DNA from: Bacteroidota bacterium
GTDB lineage: Bacteria > Bacteroidota > Bacteroidia > B-17B0 > Aurantibacillaceae
Length of the DNA stretch: 64,000 nucleotides
Direction: 5' to 3'
NCBI GenBank assembly: GCA_018267825.1
Contig: JAFDXR010000008.1
Coordinates: forward strand, 248,001 to 312,000
A model generated the notes under the pieces. It made no database searches, was not told the DNA's origin, and was given only the letters and a program-made list of their open reading frames with translations. The position numbers and the translations under genes were made by a program. Shown piece after piece: positions 58,825 through 64,000 of the stretch (its first letter is position 1; every line of letters begins with the position of its first letter).

Positions 58825-61800
58825 TTATTTATTTGCAAGCCCTGCATCCTTTACCACTTCGACCCACATGCCGGGTATTCGCGCATGGATGGTATTGTCG
58901 TACATGGCTTCGCTATATAACGTCGGCAGATAAAAGCGGCCCAGGTATGTAGCATTTAACTGAATGGTGAAAACCTTGCTGGTATTATTGCCCAGGTCGT
59001 AATAGCTGTAAACCCTGTCGTCGCGGATATCCTGGTAACGTGCGGCATTTGCTGTATTGGTACCATCCATGCGGGTGTTGTGAATTTCCCAGCCGCTCGG
59101 GAAAATCTGGTTCAGCGCCATTTCTTTGAGGAATCCTTTATCGCCGGGGTTTGAAATTTCGACCTCTGCCACAAAGTCTGTTCCCTGTATGAGTTTCGTC
59201 GGCTGGATCACTTTACCCTTCATATCCTTGTAGGTTACTTTCATATTCAGGTGACTGAAGCTTGAGGTTTTATCGCCGATCAGTGGGACACCTTCTACAA
59301 TAACTTTGGCAAACAACACCGAGCTTCCTGTATTCGTTACCGAGATCACGGCCTGTTTATCAATATCTTTTTCGGTGTAATGAACCTGGTAAATACTCTT
59401 TCCGGATGTTTGTGCCGTTTTTGCATTTCCCTGGAGTGCATAGCTGAAGCTCATTTCGCCAGTGTTGCCTTTAACTCCTGCATATTCGCACATGGCCAGA
59501 AGGCTGTAGGCCGTTTCCTGTGTACTCATCCATTGGCCGGAGTTCAGGGCATTGGCAATGTCTTTAGCCAATGGCGCGGCTTTTCCTTTTTCTTTCATGA
59601 GGCTGAGTGTCTCCAGGATCATGGCACGATCGCGCACATCGGAACCATAGCTGTAGGATAATTCGCGGTATGCTTTCACCGTTGTTGGTAATCCCTGTAT
59701 AAGGTTTGTTGCTACTTCATGCTGCCCGACCAGCTTATAGGCTGCGGCCAGTCGCCATTTTGCCGTATACGAAAGGTTTTTTTCTTCCCGGAGTCTGTTC
59801 ATGGCGCCCAGTTCGGCATTGTTGCTGAGTGCCAGCACAAACAAGCGGTAAGCCTGGATGGCTTCGTTGGTTTCTTCGCCGTGCGGGTGAGTATACATCC
59901 CACTACCCCCCGACCAGTTACGCGCCTGCTGTTGCTGGTATTTGAGCCATTTGCTCTTCAGGTTTACCGGTAAGCTGTATCCCTGGTTTTCTGCTTCGAT
60001 CATAAAATGCCCGGCATAGTTGCTTCCCCACTCATTGTCTACACCTTCGCCCGGCCAGTATGAGAAGCCTCCGTTCACTGTCTGAAAATACTGCAGGCGT
60101 TTCAATCCGGCTTTGATATTATTACTGATGGCGTTCTTTTGTGTTTCTTTCAGTTCGAGCAGGTTACTGACATACAGCTGCGGGAATACGGAAGAGGTGG
60201 TTTGCTCAATACAACCATGCGGGTATTGAATCAGGTAAGCCAGCCTGCTTTCGAGACCCAGTGAAGGAATGGCAGACAGTTCGATGGTTGCTTTATTGGT
60301 ACCGCCAATGCCTTTGAATAATACCTGTGCATCCCACGATTTGCCGGGTTCCAGCGTGATCTCTGTGGTATTCACTACTTTCGGATTCGGGGTGCGTACA
60401 TCGAGTTCAATTTCCTGAACCGCTTTTTCTTTTCCGCTTGTGGCTGTAATTTTCACGCGGGCAATCCCGGTTCTTTCAACTACTTTCAGCGAGAAGTTTA
60501 TCACATCATCGCCGGTTTGTGTAAAATGCATGCTTTGTTGTTTGCTGCCTTCCACATTCAACAATTCGTTTACTTCCACTTCTACCTTTACATCCTTTAC
60601 ATGATTCTCCATAGCGAACACATCCACCGGCAGTGATACACTTTCCGCAGGACCCAGCACGCGTGGCAGGGTAGCCAGCAACATCAGCGGTTTACGAACG
60701 GCTATGGTTTTCTCAGCATTTCCGTAGGCACCGTTTTCTTCGGCAACTACCATCACCCGCACAGAACCCACATAGTTCGGAATATCGACTGTATGCGAAG
60801 CTTCATGACCGGCTTCTACTGTAAACGGCCCCATGAATCTGACCATGGGTTTAAAGCGGTTTGCCTTTACCCCTTTGGCACCCATGCCGTCACCATCGCC
60901 ACCAAGGCTCAGGAGTTTATCGAGTTTACCTGCATAGGCCCCGATAACATTGTCGTACATGTCCCAGGTTTTTACACCCAGGGCTTCGCGGGCATAAAAT
61001 GTATTCCAGGGCTGAGGGGTTTTAAAGCGTGTGAGATCCAGTAAACCCTCATCAACCATCGCCAGTGTGTAGTTCATGCGTCGCCCGCTTTTTTCCTTCA
61101 CACGTATTTTCACCTGCGATTCCGGTTTAATAACATCGGCCATGGTAATCAAAGGGTAAAGGTGGGTAGCAGGGTCGTCTACCAGAACCGGTACAACGCC
61201 ATACATCCGGATGGGTAAATCGTTTTTAGTACTGGCGTGCGGCTGCAGCAGTGTTACGTGCAGGTAGGCATTCGGGGCCATGTCTTTGGTAGCCGGAAAT
61301 TCATAATGTGTTTCGCCTTTTCTGGTCGGAATCCAGAATTTCTTCAGAACTTTTGTTCCGCTTTCCACACTTACCAATGCTGTTCCATCGGCCGGTGAAG
61401 GGAATGACAATTTGATGTTTTCACCGGTGGTATATTTCTCTTTGTCGCAGGCAAAATTCAGCATGTTTGCATTCTCGTTGTCGCTGCGGTTGGCCCGGCT
61501 CCAATACGGCCAATCGATGTAAATCACTTTACCGGTCTGATGTCCGCCTTCCACATCCGTTACAGTAACCAGGTAGCGCCCGTATTCCGGATAATTGACC
61601 TGGAAGCGGAAATGACCACGGCCGTCTTTTACGTTTATCATGGTGTCTTTCATCACAATAGTGCCCGTGCGTGCCACATAATCGGCAAGGTCTTCCTCTT
61701 CGCGTTCATACCACCAGCGCCATTGAATTTTATAGATTTTTACATTGAGCTTGTTCGCGTTTACCAGGTTTCCCGATGCATTCACGGTAACCACATCGAA

Positions 61801-64000
61801 ATTGTAACTGTTCCCTGTTTCAAATGTATTGTCGTAGCTTTTGGTTTGAGGTGTCAACAGCCCCACATAGGTTTTATATGGTGAGTAGGATTGTGTATAG
61901 CGGTCTACGCTGAAATCGCCGCCCTCTTCAAACACCTTCGTCACGTAGGTGGCGCGAAGCATACCGGGTGCTGCGTGTCCCACATCCAGTTTTTTGTCGA
62001 CCATGGCAACCCCCTTGTCGTTGAGGACACCATCAAAAATAGTTTCCGCGTCTGAATAAAAACTCCGGATCGGTGAATCAAACACATAGGATTTAAACTT
62101 ATCGAACTGCGTGGTGCTCTGGTTCACCTTCACATCTACTTTTGCTGCCAGGTTCCTGGCTACAGCTCCGTGCAGCCATTTTACCTCGAGTTTGGCCACA
62201 CTGTCGTTGAGCTTATCCTGGTCAAAATAAATCTTGAGGCGGTTTGGTTTTACGGTTTCGATTTTGAGTTCCTGCGAAAACACGCGGTTACCAACTTTTG
62301 CATAAGCGGTGTATACACCTGTAATCGCTTCTGTGGACGTGGCTGTGCGAAAATCATACATGCCATTGATATTCTTTGTCTTGCTCACCTGGTATACAAT
62401 ATCTCCGTCAGGATCCTGCAATTCGAACTTTACCGGGTGGTTTGGAGGGAGGCGTTTTTCTTTATCTTCTATAATAAAACTGAGATACAATGAATCGCCC
62501 GGACGCCATACGCCACGTTCCCCATATATATACCCTTTAACGCCCTTCTGCACAACTTCGCCTTCCACATCAAATTTGCTCAGCGAATTTGTATACCCAT
62601 CACGAAGTTTCAGGTATCCGCGTTGTTTACCGTGTTTGGCAATCATCAGGAATGGCTTACGTTTCAGTTGCAGATCGAGCATACCATTGGCATCTGCCGT
62701 ACCCGAACCAATCAGCTGTTTGGTATAGTCGTAATACTCGATCGTGGTGCCCGGCATAGGTTTGGCGGTAATCATATTGCTTACAAAAGCATGCGACATT
62801 TTATTGTCATCCAGTTTATAGATCAGGCCAATGTCGGAAGCCAGTATATTGCGGCTCACCGCCTTACCATAGTAATAGGAGTTTTCGCAGACGGAGGCTT
62901 CATCGCCGTAATAATAATCCCAGGTTTCATATCCGCCGTCGAAACCGTAACTGTTCCAATCATTTTCGTCCCAGTTTTTATCATAGTCGCCGGATGCATC
63001 TTCGCCTGTGTTTTCCTCAGTGCTTTCTTCCGGCGGGCAATCGCATACAGCATAGGTTCTGTTAAACTTTATACTCACCCTGTAAATAGCTCCGGGGTCG
63101 GGTGTTATCAGTTTTCCCAGGTCAATCACATGTGTATTCCATTGTTTCAGATTCATTTTTTTATCATAGTCCAGCCTGATCTTTTTTTCAACGAGCACTT
63201 TACCCACGCGGGTCAATCCATCTTCTCCGTCCAGGTCGTTTACCTGCAGAAACTGGTGAACATTGTTTTCAAAAATCTTAATGATACGTACATCCACAGC
63301 TTTGAGACTGATGGCTTCGAATGGGAAAATGAGCCCGTTGGAATTCGGTAGGATACAGCCGTTGCCTTTGATTCTTACAAATGGTTTGGGTTCTTCAAAT
63401 AAGAGATTGTCGGTATAAGCCCGGTTCATTTTATAGCCTTTGAAATTTTTAATTCCGGTAGTCACGATAATCGCTTTGCTTCCAACAATACGATTCGGTA
63501 AAAACACTTTCACCACATTGGCTTCAATAGCATACGTGAGGTTTTCGACACCGGCAATGGTAATGATCCCTTTAAGATTCTGCATGGTTGAAATCGGGTC
63601 GCTGAACGTGAATTCCACATATTGATCCTCCTTATCAACAACCTTTGCTTCCGTTACTGTAAAGTCGCCCAGGGCCGGCACAATGATTTCCTGTGAGCCT
63701 TTTTGTATGGCATGAATAGGTTCTGCATTCCAGCTCACTGTAACGAGTCCCTGCTGGGTTTTTCGCTCAATGCTATCGACATAAAAATAAAACTCGTTGT
63801 TGTTGTAACTATAGCTCCATGTTACCGGCAGTTTTTTACCATTCTGCGACACAAACAATGTTTTGCGGATCATGCTGGTGTCTTCGTAATCGGCTGTATT
63901 AACAGTTCCTGTTAATTTCTGCCATTCGATATTGTAATCGTCGTAGCTCCTCAGGCCTACATCTTTGACATAGAGGCTTTGCGGATAGCTTGAGAACTGA
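58825..64000 (-). CDS. Bacterial alpha-2-macroglobulin family protein (5' end outside window)
   Basis: At least 1724 residues; the frame stays open to the right edge, so the true start is outside and the apparent ATG at 63873 is internal. Many macroglobulin beta domains lead to the A2M landmark MVDEGLLDLTRF, then a terpenoid-like helical toroid with the thioester motif YPHGCIEQTTS. These periplasmic proteins trap proteases covalently when cleaved in a bait region, protecting the cell; YfhM acts with PBP1C. pbpC lies 5 kb downstream on the same strand, separated by three plus-strand genes, a lipoprotein gene and the regulator pair. The signal peptide or lipobox is not visible here. Confidence 0.9.
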   Translation of the reverse strand, partial: QFSSYPQSLYVKDVGLRSYDDYNIEWQKLTGTVNTADYEDTSMIRKTLFVSQNGKKLPVTWSYSYNNNEFYFYVDSIERKTQQGLVTVSWNAEPIHAIQKGSQEIIVPALGDFTVTEAKVVDKEDQYVEFTFSDPISTMQNLKGIITIAGVENLTYAIEANVVKVFLPNRIVGSKAIIVTTGIKNFKGYKMNRAYTDNLLFEEPKPFVRIKGNGCILPNSNGLIFPFEAISLKAVDVRIIKIFENNVHQFLQVNDLDGEDGLTRVGKVLVEKKIRLDYDKKMNLKQWNTHVIDLGKLITPDPGAIYRVSIKFNRTYAVCDCPPEESTEENTGEDASGDYDKNWDENDWNSYGFDGGYETWDYYYGDEASVCENSYYYGKAVSRNILASDIGLIYKLDDNKMSHAFVSNMITAKPMPGTTIEYYDYTKQLIGSGTADANGMLDLQLKRKPFLMIAKHGKQRGYLKLRDGYTNSLSKFDVEGEVVQKGVKGYIYGERGVWRPGDSLYLSFIIEDKEKRLPPNHPVKFELQDPDGDIVYQVSKTKNINGMYDFRTATSTEAITGVYTAYAKVGNRVFSQELKIETVKPNRLKIYFDQDKLNDSVAKLEVKWLHGAVARNLAAKVDVKVNQSTTQFDKFKSYVFDSPIRSFYSDAETIFDGVLNDKGVAMVDKKLDVGHAAPGMLRATYVTKVFEEGGDFSVDRYTQSYSPYKTYVGLLTPQTKSYDNTFETGNSYNFDVVTVNASGNLVNANKLNVKIYKIQWRWWYEREEEDLADYVARTGTIVMKDTMINVKDGRGHFRFQVNYPEYGRYLVTVTDVEGGHQTGKVIYIDWPYWSRANRSDNENANMLNFACDKEKYTTGENIKLSFPSPADGTALVSVESGTKVLKKFWIPTRKGETHYEFPATKDMAPNAYLHVTLLQPHASTKNDLPIRMYGVVPVLVDDPATHLYPLITMADVIKPESQVKIRVKEKSGRRMNYTLAMVDEGLLDLTRFKTPQPWNTFYAREALGVKTWDMYDNVIGAYAGKLDKLLSLGGDGDGMGAKGVKANRFKPMVRFMGPFTVEAGHEASHTVDIPNYVGSVRVMVVAEENGAYGNAEKTIAVRKPLMLLATLPRVLGPAESVSLPVDVFAMENHVKDVKVEVEVNELLNVEGSKQQSMHFTQTGDDVINFSLKVVERTGIARVKITATSGKEKAVQEIELDVRTPNPKVVNTTEITLEPGKSWDAQVLFKGIGGTNKATIELSAIPSLGLESRLAYLIQYPHGCIEQTTSSVFPQLYVSNLLELKETQKNAISNNIKAGLKRLQYFQTVNGGFSYWPGEGVDNEWGSNYAGHFMIEAENQGYSLPVNLKSKWLKYQQQQARNWSGGSGMYTHPHGEETNEAIQAYRLFVLALSNNAELGAMNRLREEKNLSYTAKWRLAAAYKLVGQHEVATNLIQGLPTTVKAYRELSYSYGSDVRDRAMILETLSLMKEKGKAAPLAKDIANALNSGQWMSTQETAYSLLAMCEYAGVKGNTGEMSFSYALQGNAKTAQTSGKSIYQVHYTEKDIDKQAVISVTNTGSSVLFAKVIVEGVPLIGDKTSSFSHLNMKVTYKDMKGKVIQPTKLIQGTDFVAEVEISNPGDKGFLKEMALNQIFPSGWEIHNTRMDGTNTANAARYQDIRDDRVYSYYDLGNNTSKVFTIQLNATYLGRFYLPTLYSEAMYDNTIHARIPGMWVEVVKDAGLANK

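Noticed and set aside
63871-63873. ATG taken as the start of the A2M gene
   Set aside because: The frame remains open to the window edge (63874-64000) with protein-like sequence, so the start is internal and the gene is truncated by the window.
1-64000. tRNA, rRNA, CRISPR array, transposase or prophage genes
   Set aside because: None was seen on either strand; no repeat-spacer pattern or DDE transposase motif appears.

Overview
The window is a chromosomal segment of a Bacteroidota bacterium. The evidence is the type IX secretion C-terminal sorting domain, two RemB/Wzi-like outer-membrane proteins, CarboxypepD_reg and two-component-regulator beta-propeller proteins, DUF3098, LytTR regulators, and many promoters with the Bacteroidota -7 element TAnnTTTG (twice in the full form TTTG-N19/20-TAnnTTTG). 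The lineage within the phylum cannot be fixed from the sequence. I saw no rRNA, tRNA, CRISPR array, transposase or prophage. It reads as core genome with a few accessory pieces.

Layout. 0-2.4 kb: end of a heptose/glycan locus (gmhA, hddA, a GT4 glycosyltransferase). 2.4-6.3 kb: a non-catalytic M16 subunit, small exported proteins and a REC-PP2C phosphatase. 6.4-9.5 kb: divergent phosphate module (porin and PiT transporter), each side preceded by a Pho-box-like 11-bp direct repeat. 9.6-14.9 kb: an envelope operon in which two related thrombospondin-type-3 beta-barrel proteins flank a SPOR protein with a duplicated unknown domain. 15-23.6 kb: housekeeping genes (SDR, recX, rRNA methyltransferase, PP2C phosphatase, ybaB, clpX, trmD, yqgE, pdxH, arginase family). 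24.4-31.3 kb: surface-polysaccharide operon on the minus strand (gmd, a four-helix-bundle cassette, fcl, two RemB/Wzi-like proteins around a WecA/TagO-like transferase). 31.4-33.7 kb: DUF3098-uppP-truB-ykgJ operon. 33.8-40.8 kb: kup, a large T9SS-exported FN3 protein, an orphan histidine kinase and a BtuF-like lipoprotein. 41.1-43.6 kb: LolA-like, lipoprotein and FabZ-like dehydratase genes running into a DUF420/CxxC pair linked to respiratory oxidases. 43.8-51.4 kb: response regulator, rhodanese, RsmB-like methyltransferase, the selenouridine pair mnmH-selD, a Nth-like glycosylase, a DinB-like protein and a third PP2C phosphatase. 51.4-64 kb: pbpC and an alpha-2-macroglobulin gene (cut by the window edge), with a propeller histidine kinase/LytTR regulator pair and a SecD-head-like lipoprotein lying between them.

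Themes. Much of the window builds or senses the cell envelope: nucleotide sugars, lipid-carrier recycling, Wzi/RemB proteins, SPOR/TSP3 proteins, PBP1C with its macroglobulin. Three SpoIIE-type phosphatases share the same linker helix but differ in input module. The least explained items are the TSP3/SPOR trio, the four-helix cassette with hairpin-forming flanks, the orphan minus-strand terminator at 49.7 kb, and the A2M/pbpC region interrupted by a sensory system.
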